From NCBI GenBank assembly GCA_021820675.1, contig JAKADI010000097.1, positions 1 through 6,554 on the forward strand: 6,554 nt of DNA. Reading direction: 5' to 3'. This DNA is from Bacillota bacterium (lineage in GTDB: Bacteria; Bacillota; Sulfobacillia; Sulfobacillales; Sulfobacillaceae). Both the position numbers and the translations under genes were made by a program. The stretch's first letter is position 1. Each line of letters begins with the position of its first letter. Below, one piece after another: positions 1 to 5,171 of the stretch. A model generated the notes under the pieces. It made no database searches. It worked only from the letters and a program-made list of their open reading frames with translations, and was not told where the DNA came from.

Positions 1-614
1 CCGCCAATTTCCCAGGTTTCACCCCGATACTCCGACACATCGACAAGGTGTGCAATTAACTCCGCGACGTCGATGCGCGCCACCGGTTGCAGCAACGTTT
101 CACCGGTGCCGGGCACCGGCACGACAGGCCACCGGCATTGATTTTTCATCATATGAAAAAACGGTGCGCCTCCTCCAAAAAGCAACGACGGGCGCAAAAT
201 CATGAATTTAACCTGACTGTTCCGAATGAATTGCTCAGCTTTCCACTTGCTTCGATGATAGTGGCTATGGGCATCTTCACGCGTTCCCAGGGCAGAAACA
301 TGTATAAGCTGTTGACACCCACTTTGCATCATCGCTTGGACAACGCGCCGTGTCACCTCATAATGCATTGCATCAAAGGTGACACCCTGAGCCGGTTTCT
401 CTTCGATGATGCCCACGAGATGTACCACGGTATCGACGCCGGCCATCAACGATGTCAAGTCGGCGTCGCGAATGTCACCAGCCACCGGGCGAACGCCAGG
501 AGACACAATCGTCGGGTGGCGGGCCAGGATCGTCACCTCGTGGTGATGATCCCTTAAGGCCCGTTGAACCGCTCGCCCGACATATCCTGTTCCGCCTGTC
601 ACTAAAATCCGCAT
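1..614 (-). CDS. NDUFA9-like NAD(P)-binding SDR protein (NAD-dependent epimerase/dehydratase family), 3' end missing
   Basis: This is the N-terminal 204 residues of an atypical/extended SDR protein, read by translating the minus strand; the C-terminus runs off the left edge. A Rossmann dinucleotide loop TGGTGYVG lies at residues 6-13, a GDIRD acidic turn at 46-50, VVHLVGII at 63-70, HVSALG at 105-110, and a YHRSK (YxxxK) catalytic-type motif at about 119-123. RPSLLFG at 141-147 and VPGTGE with a following ARIDVAEL are typical of the complex I NDUFA9-like branch. The ATG at 614 is preceded by an AAGGGGGTGG-type SD. Full-length relatives are roughly 300 residues, so about a third is missing. 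Family members bind NAD(P) or serve in sugar, quinone or respiratory-complex contexts; the substrate here cannot be told. It starts 50 nt after the stop of the second adaptor gene and may be co-transcribed with it or use the weak promoter just upstream. No frameshift is seen. Confidence 0.88.
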   Translation of the reverse strand, partial: MRILVTGGTGYVGRAVQRALRDHHHEVTILARHPTIVSPGVRPVAGDIRDADLTSLMAGVDTVVHLVGIIEEKPAQGVTFDAMHYEVTRRVVQAMMQSGCQQLIHVSALGTREDAHSHYHRSKWKAEQFIRNSQVKFMILRPSLLFGGGAPFFHMMKNQCRWPVVPVPGTGETLLQPVARIDVAELIAHLVDVSEYRGETWEIG

Positions 615-636
615 AATTCCACCCCCTTTACGTCCT

Positions 637-663
637 ATTATAGATGAAAGAGGAACTTGAGAA
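637..663 (-). promoter_or_regulatory. possible promoter for the SDR gene
   Basis: On the minus strand a perfect TATAAT (637-642) lies 22 nt before the ATG at 614. A weak -35-like TTCTCA (658-663) sits 15 bp upstream of it, which is shorter than the ideal 17 bp. The perfect -10 box is the main support; the poor -35 and short spacer keep confidence low. If real, the SDR gene could be expressed apart from the efflux operon. Confidence 0.35.
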
Positions 664-664
664 G

Positions 665-1351
665 TTAGTGAACGGTTATCCGCACCTCGGCATTTTCACC
701 CGGGAGTAAAGTATATCCAGCGGCCTCGATGGAGAGTTCCACGGGAATCCGTTGCGTAACTTTCGTGTACGTACCAGAGGTCGCCGCCGTGGGAATGAGG
801 GAGAAAAACGATTGTGTAGTGGGTTGAATGGCCTTAACGGTCCCGGAAAACGCCACGCCAGGATGCGCATCCACATAGACTGTGGCACTTTGACCCACTG
901 AGACATGGCGAATTTTACTTTCAGGAATGTTCGCCATCACGACGATATGCGACAGTCGCACGATAGTGGCCACGGGGGTTCCGCCAGAGACTATTTGCCC
1001 GGTGTGCGCACCAATCTGCGCCACCACTCCGCTCACCGGTGCCACCAGATTGACTGTCGTAGACGTTGTGGTTTTGCCTTTTCCGCTAGCAGTTCCAGCC
1101 GGTGCAGCCAGAGTGACTTCTTGTCCGATAACCTGACCTTTGCTGACCCGTTGTCCCAAGCTCACCGACCACTTGTCAATCGTCCCCGCAGACCCGGCGG
1201 CAATCGGGATGCTCGGCGCGGAAACGGACGCATCCTGGCTCGAGACGTAGTCGTAACTCTGAGTCCAATAGTAAGCCACGATGCCTCCCACTAAAATTAA
1301 CGCCACAATAATAAGGATGTTAATAAGAATTACTCGACTCTGCTTCACCAA
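665..1351 (-). CDS. HlyD/EmrA-type membrane fusion (adaptor) protein, compact form (adaptor 1)
   Basis: This is a 228-residue periplasmic-adaptor-like protein that would work with the MFS exporter encoded just before it. One N-terminal membrane anchor spans about residues 7-28, leaving the rest outside the membrane. The first half of the biotinyl-lipoyl-like domain (about 41-77, ending GQRVSKGQVIG) and the second half (about 99-131, APVSGVVAQIGAHTGQIV) are joined only by a short Gly/Thr/Ala-rich linker (about 78-98). The long alpha-helical hairpin of EmrA/HlyD is therefore absent. The beta-barrel part follows: MANIPES at 139-145, VGQSATVYVDAHPG, and TQRIPVELSIE at 199-209. The C-terminus ends PGENAEVRITVH. 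The start is TTG (1351) directly followed by GTG (1348); one SD serves either. The gene begins 57 nt after the exporter stop. Which compound is moved cannot be read from the sequence. Confidence 0.85.
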   Translation of the reverse strand: MVKQSRVILINILIIVALILVGGIVAYYWTQSYDYVSSQDASVSAPSIPIAAGSAGTIDKWSVSLGQRVSKGQVIGQEVTLAAPAGTASGKGKTTTSTTVNLVAPVSGVVAQIGAHTGQIVSGGTPVATIVRLSHIVVMANIPESKIRHVSVGQSATVYVDAHPGVAFSGTVKAIQPTTQSFFSLIPTAATSGTYTKVTQRIPVELSIEAAGYTLLPGENAEVRITVH

Positions 1352-1357
1352 TTTTCG

Positions 1358-1364
1358 CTCCTTT
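1358..1364 (-). promoter_or_regulatory. ribosome binding site of adaptor 1 (ambiguous TTG/GTG start)
   Basis: AAAGGAG on the minus strand lies 6 nt before the TTG at 1351 and 9 nt before the adjacent in-frame GTG at 1348. Both spacings are workable, so the start is uncertain by one codon. Confidence 0.65.
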
Positions 1365-1369
1365 GAGAT

Positions 1370-1407
1370 GACCCGCTTGGCACATCATACGCTCATTTCT
1401 ACGGGTC
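1370..1407 (-). repeat. short inverted repeat between exporter and adaptor 1
   Basis: Perfect 6-bp arms (GACCCG and CGGGTC on the minus strand, at 1402-1407 and 1370-1375) are separated by 26 nt in the gap between the exporter stop and the adaptor 1 SD. There is no following U-run, so it is not an intrinsic terminator. It could form a weak mRNA stem that tunes expression or stability, or be chance. Confidence 0.3.
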
Positions 1408-1408
1408 G

Positions 1409-2974
1409 TTAATCTGGCACATTGCTGAGTTGCCCGCCGCGTTGATGGCGATAGGTCCTTAAAAACAGAGATAAAACAGCCCCCAACAACGTGATCGCCG
1501 CACCTAGCACAAAAATGTCATCAATGCCCATGACGAATGCTTGTTGTTGGATCAAGTCATATATTTGACTCACACGCAACGAGACGTTCTGACCCGCAGC
1601 GATTCCTTGTTGACCCAAATAACTCGATAAATGATGCATAAATTGCATAGCCGGTCGTGACGTCGGTGTATAAGACGCGGCAATGGTTGTCGCGTGTAAA
1701 TTCGCTTGCGCCTGCAATACCGCTGTCATGAAGGCCAAGCCAAATGATCCCGCCACACGTTGCATAATGTTGTTAATAGCCGACCCGCTGCCAACCAGCG
1801 CTGTGGGCACTGCAGACATCCCCGCCGTGGTGGCCGGCATCATGGCCATCCCTATACCAAAGCCTCGCAACGTCAACCACAGCACCACATCGGCAACCGG
1901 CGTCGTCGTCGACAAGCGGTGCAGTAAAAATGTTGTGTAGGCCAAGATCAATAACCCCACCAACACGATGGGCCGAGCCCCAATCCTGTCGTAAAGTCTT
2001 CCGGATACAGGCATCATTAAGGCTGATGCCAAAGCGGCCGGCATCATCATGAGACCTGTTTGTAAAGCACCGTACCCCACGACCGTTTGCAAAAAGAGCG
2101 GCACGTAGAACACACCCGAATACATCGACACGGTCACTACGATAACGAGAAGATTGGCCATGGCAAAAGATCCATGAGCAAAAACCCGTAAATTCAGCAA
2201 AGGGTGCTTGACCGATAACTCCCACAAAGCAAACAACACGAGGAGCAAAACCGAGGCAGCCAACAGAATAACAATGGCCTCCGAGTTCCATCCCCAGGTC
2301 TGGCCTTCGGATAAGGCCAGCAACAACCCGAATAACCCCCCGGCTGAAAGAAAAAATCCTCCAAAGTCAAATGATCCAGTCATCATGGAAGGAAATTTGG
2401 GAACATAGGCCAACGCCAATAACGAGCCCACGACCCCAATCGGCACATTGATATAAAAGATCAGGCGCCAATTGACATATTGAACAAGCCACCCGCCCAG
2501 TGCTGGACCAATAGCCGGTGCCACGATGATACCGAGACCCCAAAATCCCATGGCTGTGCCGATCCGTTCCCGCGGCACCATGCGGTAAACCATCGACATG
2601 GTAATCGGCATGATGAGCCCGCCGCCTAAAGCTTGAAACACTCGAAACATAATCAAAACCGGTAAGCTCCAAGACAGCCCCGACAAGGCTGAACCGACGG
2701 TAAAGATCAGTAACGACAGTACATAGATGCGGCGGTAACCAAATCGTTCACCCAGGTAACCGGCCAACGGCACCACCACACCAAGGGTTAACATGTAAAT
2801 CGTCACAACCCACTGCACTGCGGCCGTATTCACGGAAAAGACACTTTCGAGTTTGGGAATGGCAATGTTCACGATGGAGGTGTCCAAAATGGCCATAAAC
2901 CCACCGGTAATCAACACCGCCAGCGCCACACCCCATTTGTCTGTGGTCATTGATCCGTCTTGCTGTTGAACCAT
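1409..2974 (-). CDS. MFS multidrug exporter, DHA2 family (EmrB/QacA-like, 14 membrane helices)
   Basis: This 521-residue proton-driven drug:H+ antiporter sits in the cytoplasmic membrane. Its length and hydrophobic pattern fit the 14-helix DHA2 family. Family motifs are visible: D1 LDTSIVNIAIP at 30-40 with Asp31 in helix 1; motif A GYLGERFGYRRI at 72-83 in the helix 2-3 loop; motif B with Arg111 (RVFQALGGG, Ala in place of the usual Gly); and the antiporter motif C, GLGIIVAPAIGPALGG, at about 146-161. VNWRLIFYINVPIG at 167-180 is also characteristic. A long polar loop precedes the last helix (about 425-480), as in EmrB relatives. The ATG at 2974 has GAAGGG 5 nt upstream; a second ATG eight codons in lacks a good SD. 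The gene lies between two adaptor genes, 35 nt after one and 57 nt before the other, arguing for one export machine. Substrates are unknown; dyes, fatty acids, antibiotics or phenolics are all possible for this family. Confidence 0.95.
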   Translation of the reverse strand: MVQQQDGSMTTDKWGVALAVLITGGFMAILDTSIVNIAIPKLESVFSVNTAAVQWVVTIYMLTLGVVVPLAGYLGERFGYRRIYVLSLLIFTVGSALSGLSWSLPVLIMFRVFQALGGGLIMPITMSMVYRMVPRERIGTAMGFWGLGIIVAPAIGPALGGWLVQYVNWRLIFYINVPIGVVGSLLALAYVPKFPSMMTGSFDFGGFFLSAGGLFGLLLALSEGQTWGWNSEAIVILLAASVLLLVLFALWELSVKHPLLNLRVFAHGSFAMANLLVIVVTVSMYSGVFYVPLFLQTVVGYGALQTGLMMMPAALASALMMPVSGRLYDRIGARPIVLVGLLILAYTTFLLHRLSTTTPVADVVLWLTLRGFGIGMAMMPATTAGMSAVPTALVGSGSAINNIMQRVAGSFGLAFMTAVLQAQANLHATTIAASYTPTSRPAMQFMHHLSSYLGQQGIAAGQNVSLRVSQIYDLIQQQAFVMGIDDIFVLGAAITLLGAVLSLFLRTYRHQRGGQLSNVPD

Positions 2975-3009
2975 AAACGCCCTTCTTTCTGCGTACGCGA
3001 TACCTGACT

Positions 3010-3630
3010 CTAGATATGAATACGGACCGACGCGTTTTCGCCCGCAATGAGCCGGTCAGTTCCCGGATTCACCGTGATCGTGACAGGGACCCACTGCCGC
3101 GTTTTGGAAAAACTGCCCACGTGAAGCAATGGCGACAACGTGCTCAACGTAGCGGTTCCCACATGGGATATCCGCCCGGAAAATGTTGTTCCGGGGTAGG
3201 CACTGACCGTGACATTAACGAATTGTCCCACGGCAAGCCGCCGCGCTGAGGATTCCGGAATGTTCGCCATAATATGGCTGCGGTTGAGTTGAACAACAGC
3301 CATCAGGTCGGCGCCCGCATTCACGCTCGCTCCTTCCGCCACGCCCAAAGAGCCCACAATCCCGGTCTTAAGTGCAACAATCGTTTTCACCGCACCCGAT
3401 AGGGTGGTGACCTGCGCCACCGGAGTTCCGGCCGCAACCCGCTCATCTGTGTGCACCAAAATTCGGTTGACCCGCCCTTGACTAGGGGTCTTTATCCACA
3501 CATACGGTGCACTCACGTAGGCATAAGGGGAGTCAACATAATGGGACTGATTATAAGCGTAAAATCCCGCAACCGACCCCAAAATCAGAATCCCGACAAT
3601 CGCCACAACCCCAAAAATCCACCGGGGCAT
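3010..3630 (-). CDS. HlyD/EmrA-type membrane fusion (adaptor) protein, compact form (adaptor 2)
   Basis: This is a 206-residue paralogue of the adaptor on the other side of the exporter. An N-terminal membrane helix (about 4-26) is followed by a lipoyl-like half (about 36-74; VHTDERVAAGTPVAQV), a very short connector, a second half (about 83-114; GIVGSLGVAEGASVNAG), and the beta-barrel region with HIMANIPES at 119-127 and SAYPGTTFSGRI at 143-154. It ends LIAGENASVRIHI. There is no alpha-helical hairpin. It shares MANIPES, VGQ, a PG-x-x-FSG block and a GENA-x-VRI ending with adaptor 1, but little else, so the duplication is old. A longer reading from an ATG at 3660 is possible, but that codon has only a weak SD. 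The ATG chosen has a strong SD 7 nt upstream and follows the previous stop by 4 nt, which suggests translational coupling. It should pair with the exporter 35 nt downstream. Confidence 0.85.
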   Translation of the reverse strand: MPRWIFGVVAIVGILILGSVAGFYAYNQSHYVDSPYAYVSAPYVWIKTPSQGRVNRILVHTDERVAAGTPVAQVTTLSGAVKTIVALKTGIVGSLGVAEGASVNAGADLMAVVQLNRSHIMANIPESSARRLAVGQFVNVTVSAYPGTTFSGRISHVGTATLSTLSPLLHVGSFSKTRQWVPVTITVNPGTDRLIAGENASVRIHI

Positions 3631-3634
3631 CCAT

Positions 3635-4477
3635 TCACCTTCCTTCGGTTGTTTCAGCATTTTCGTCGTCCCATTGGTCTAACAGGCTTCTATAGCCTAA
3701 TCGTAAAATTTCAATTTCCTCCAACCGTTCTTCCGCCGCGGAGATGCGCTCTAGGCGGATTCGCACGCCAATCGTCTGACGATAGGCGTCGTCTGGCTCT
3801 TTCACGGGGCCGCTGTGACGGATTTCTTCCCATAAAAGGTCTTCCTCAGCATTGAGATCAACCAGGCGTTCGACAATTTCGTTTTTGCTCAGGAATTTGC
3901 GGTACCGGTCCATGTTGAACACGGGGTCTTGCCCATTGGCCCAGGCGTCGTAACCCTGGGATAAGATAAATAGCTCCAGAAGCCGCCGCAATTGCCGTGG
4001 CCGTTCATCGCGCCCGTTTGATTCATTGGAACCATGATTTTTCATGACAATGTCCGCTACTTCGGCAGCACGCGCGTGAATATCTTTGGCTTTATAACTC
4101 CAACCGAGACGCGAAAGCTGTTCACGCAGATAACTGACCCGCTCCGGTAAATGGGGCATGACAGGAACAAGCTCATGACTTGAGGATGGCCGAGACTCGG
4201 GTAAAGAATACACCGCGTGCGGCGCCGACGGGCCATCAATGTCGGCTGGCGATAACGATGAAACCGTCTCGTCTCCCTCGTTGTCGTCTGGCGGTATCTC
4301 TTCAGGACGGTTTGAACGGCTTCTGCCCCAAAATATTGACAAAACAGCGGTTAATATACCCAAAGCGACGAGACCCATGCCCCATAGCGAATTGATTGCA
4401 GGTTCGGCAACCAGTAAAAAGAGGCCCAACCCTACTCCCACGCATGCTTCAATAAGACCTGCTACCAACAATCCCAT
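3635..4477 (-). CDS. unrecognised membrane protein: two N-terminal helices plus a charged helical cytoplasmic tail
   Basis: I do not recognise a family. With the ATG at 4477 the protein has 280 residues. Two hydrophobic helices (about 3-24 and 31-51) form a hairpin followed by GRSRSNR, which by the positive-inside rule places the tail in the cytoplasm. A low-complexity Pro/Asp/Glu/Ser linker spans about 57-105. A mainly helical, charged C-terminal region (about 110-275) follows, including LRRLLELFILSQGYDAW at 163-179 and a glutamate-rich stretch, ERISAAEERLEEIEILRL (about 243-260), that could be a coiled coil. No catalytic motif is evident. An upstream in-frame TTG at 4540 has no SD and lies inside a hairpin, so a start at 4477, or the TTG at 4480, is preferred. 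The gene sits between marR and adaptor 2 and overlaps the latter's SD, so it is probably co-regulated with the pump. An accessory, scaffold or sensor role is only inference. Confidence 0.75.
   Translation of the reverse strand: MGLLVAGLIEACVGVGLGLFLLVAEPAINSLWGMGLVALGILTAVLSIFWGRSRSNRPEEIPPDDNEGDETVSSLSPADIDGPSAPHAVYSLPESRPSSSHELVPVMPHLPERVSYLREQLSRLGWSYKAKDIHARAAEVADIVMKNHGSNESNGRDERPRQLRRLLELFILSQGYDAWANGQDPVFNMDRYRKFLSKNEIVERLVDLNAEEDLLWEEIRHSGPVKEPDDAYRQTIGVRIRLERISAAEERLEEIEILRLGYRSLLDQWDDENAETTEGR
3638..3645 (-). promoter_or_regulatory. ribosome binding site that fixes the adaptor 2 start
   Basis: AAGGAAGG on the minus strand lies 7 nt before the ATG at 3630. It is embedded in the last codons of the upstream gene (Glu-Gly-Arg-stop), and its TGA stop directly follows the SD. 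This favours 3630 over the in-frame ATG at 3660 and implies stop-to-start coupling. Confidence 0.7.
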
Positions 4478-4488
4478 CAAAAATTCGT

Positions 4489-4495
4489 CTCCCTT
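4489..4495 (-). promoter_or_regulatory. ribosome binding site supporting the short start of the unknown membrane protein
   Basis: AAGGGAG on the minus strand lies 8 nt before TTG (4480) and 11 nt before the adjacent ATG (4477). The spacing slightly favours TTG and the codon favours ATG. Either way the start falls just before the first membrane helix, about 20 codons downstream of the longest reading. Confidence 0.55.
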
Positions 4496-4515
4496 GACCT
4501 TTGCTTTTCTCACAC

Positions 4516-4546
4516 TTTGAATCGTATGCACTGGGTACAATTCAAA
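4516..4546 (-). other. stable mRNA hairpin in the leader between marR and the unknown membrane protein
   Basis: On the minus strand TTTGAATTGTA (4536-4546) pairs with TACGATTCAAA (4516-4526) over 11 bp, with one G-U wobble and a 9-nt loop. No U-run follows, so it does not look like an intrinsic terminator. It lies 20 nt upstream of the SD at 4489-4495. The stop codon of a tiny upstream ORF falls in its 5' arm. It could protect or process the mRNA, or take part in translational attenuation. Confidence 0.5.
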
Positions 4547-4577
4547 TTTGGCAAAGACAAACGACCTCCCTCGTCAT
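4542..4577 (-). CDS. possible 11-residue leader peptide
   Basis: ATG at 4577 opens a tiny ORF, MTREVVCLCQI, with a GAGGTGA SD whose GAGG core is 5 nt upstream. Its TGA stop (4542-4544) is inside the 5' arm of the hairpin at 4516-4546. A ribosome finishing it would disrupt that stem. The SD, size and hairpin overlap resemble attenuation leaders, but such a short ORF can easily arise by chance and there is no codon-bias evidence. Confidence 0.25.
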   Translation of the reverse strand: MTREVVCLCQI

Positions 4578-4634
4578 CGTCACCTCGTTGATATGGACTC
4601 GACTGGGTAGCCGTTGGCAGATTTCCACTTCAAC

Positions 4635-5072
4635 TCAGCCGCGTTCACCAGATTCAGCCACGCGCTCCATAAGCGTTAATAAAGTTTTAAGATCTTCTTC
4701 GGATATGTGAGCAAAAATATGATTCAAAAACTCCTTGCGCTGCAGTTGTAAGTTGTCGACCTGCACTTGACCCATGGGGGAAAGTTGAACCGACACGACG
4801 CGACGGTCCGATTCCGAACGGGATCTAACAATGAACTTTTGGTTTACCAATCGATCAATCATCGCGCTTGCACCAGCTAGTGATAATTCTAGTTGGTCTG
4901 CCACATCGCCGACGGTCATAGGTCCCGAATCAAATAACAATTTCAGTAATGAATACTGTCCCAACGTCAGCGTTTCTTGGGACATGCGGTGGCGTATCCG
5001 ACGAGCGATCCGGGAGAAAATATGATCCAGCTTTTCGATATAATAGTTCCGGTCGACTACTATTTTATTCAC
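4635..5072 (-). CDS. MarR-family transcriptional regulator
   Basis: This 145-residue winged helix-turn-helix repressor-like protein should act as a dimer in the cytoplasm. An N-terminal dimerisation helix (about 9-30) is followed by LTLGQYSLLKLLFDSG (35-50), then the HTH, with MTVGDVADQLEL (52-63) leading to the recognition helix SLAGASAMIDRLVNQKF (64-80). The wing contains the family's DRR signature (89-91, SDRRVVSVQLSPMG), and C-terminal helices complete the dimer interface. Length is normal for MarR. It has no cysteine, so OhrR-type thiol sensing is excluded; a small aromatic or drug-like ligand is more likely for an efflux operon. The start is GTG; its placement is not well supported by an SD (see findings). 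It is the first gene after a clear promoter and operator-like repeat, heading the adaptor-exporter set. Autoregulation and control of the pump are inferred from this position. Confidence 0.93.
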   Translation of the reverse strand: MNKIVVDRNYYIEKLDHIFSRIARRIRHRMSQETLTLGQYSLLKLLFDSGPMTVGDVADQLELSLAGASAMIDRLVNQKFIVRSRSESDRRVVSVQLSPMGQVQVDNLQLQRKEFLNHIFAHISEEDLKTLLTLMERVAESGERG

Positions 5073-5079
5073 CTTCTTG

Positions 5080-5109
5080 ATAATGTTCCTTATAGACTAT
5101 TAACATTAT
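5080..5109. promoter_or_regulatory. inverted repeat, likely MarR operator
   Basis: Perfect 8-bp arms, ATAATGTT (5080-5087) and AACATTAT (5102-5109), are separated by 14 bp (arm centres 22 bp apart, about two helical turns). The spacer contains a smaller palindrome, ATAGACTAT (5092-5100). The element begins 3 bp downstream of the -10 box and covers the expected transcription start near 5106, an ideal site for a repressor to block transcription. It could alternatively act as an mRNA stem in the 5' leader. Confidence 0.6.
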
Positions 5110-5112
5110 GTA

Positions 5113-5141
5113 ATCTTAGTACTAGCAACTTAAAAAGTCAA
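5113..5141 (-). promoter_or_regulatory. sigma-A-type promoter of the marR-efflux operon
   Basis: On the minus strand a -35 TTGACT (5136-5141; 5 of 6 consensus) and a -10 TAAGAT (5113-5118; 4 of 6) are exactly 17 bp apart. They lie in the AT-rich gap between the proline dehydrogenase stop and marR. The predicted leader is about 35 nt. An 8-bp palindrome, TAGTACTA (5117-5124), sits at the -10 end of the spacer and could be a second contact site. Confidence 0.7.
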
Positions 5142-5171
5142 GAGAAGGGGGGCATGAACTATTTTGATTGA

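Noticed and set aside
103..119. Near-perfect 17-bp GC-rich palindrome (8-bp arms around one G), with several CACCGG copies nearby
   Set aside because: It lies within the SDR coding region and encodes the conserved VPGTG motif; codon choice for Pro, Gly and Thr explains the symmetry well enough.
87..557. Long plus-strand open frame of 156 codons opposite the SDR gene
   Set aside because: It is antisense to a well-supported Rossmann-fold coding frame, has no recognisable domain and a His/Arg-rich composition typical of a shadow frame.
652..668. Small stem AACTT-CTC-AAGTT just after the adaptor 1 stop, as a terminator
   Set aside because: The stem is only 5 bp, AT-rich, and followed by a mixed pyrimidine stretch rather than a U-run.
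1763..1779. Second copy of the marR operator sequence (CATAATGTT followed by TTAATAG)
   Set aside because: It matches only one arm plus part of the spacer, with an insertion, has no partner arm, and lies inside the exporter coding sequence; chance similarity in AT-rich codons is likelier.
2991..2998. 8-bp palindrome GCGTACGC between adaptor 2 and the exporter
   Set aside because: It is short, with no promoter nearby and no second copy seen; not enough to call an operator.
3631..3660. Upstream in-frame ATG (3660) as the start of adaptor 2
   Set aside because: It would overlap the preceding gene by 26 nt and has only a weak SD, whereas the ATG at 3630 has a strong one at proper distance.
4478..4540. 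TTG at 4540 as the start of the unknown membrane protein
   Set aside because: There is no SD before it, the codon lies inside a predicted hairpin arm, and a good SD is found just before 4480/4477.
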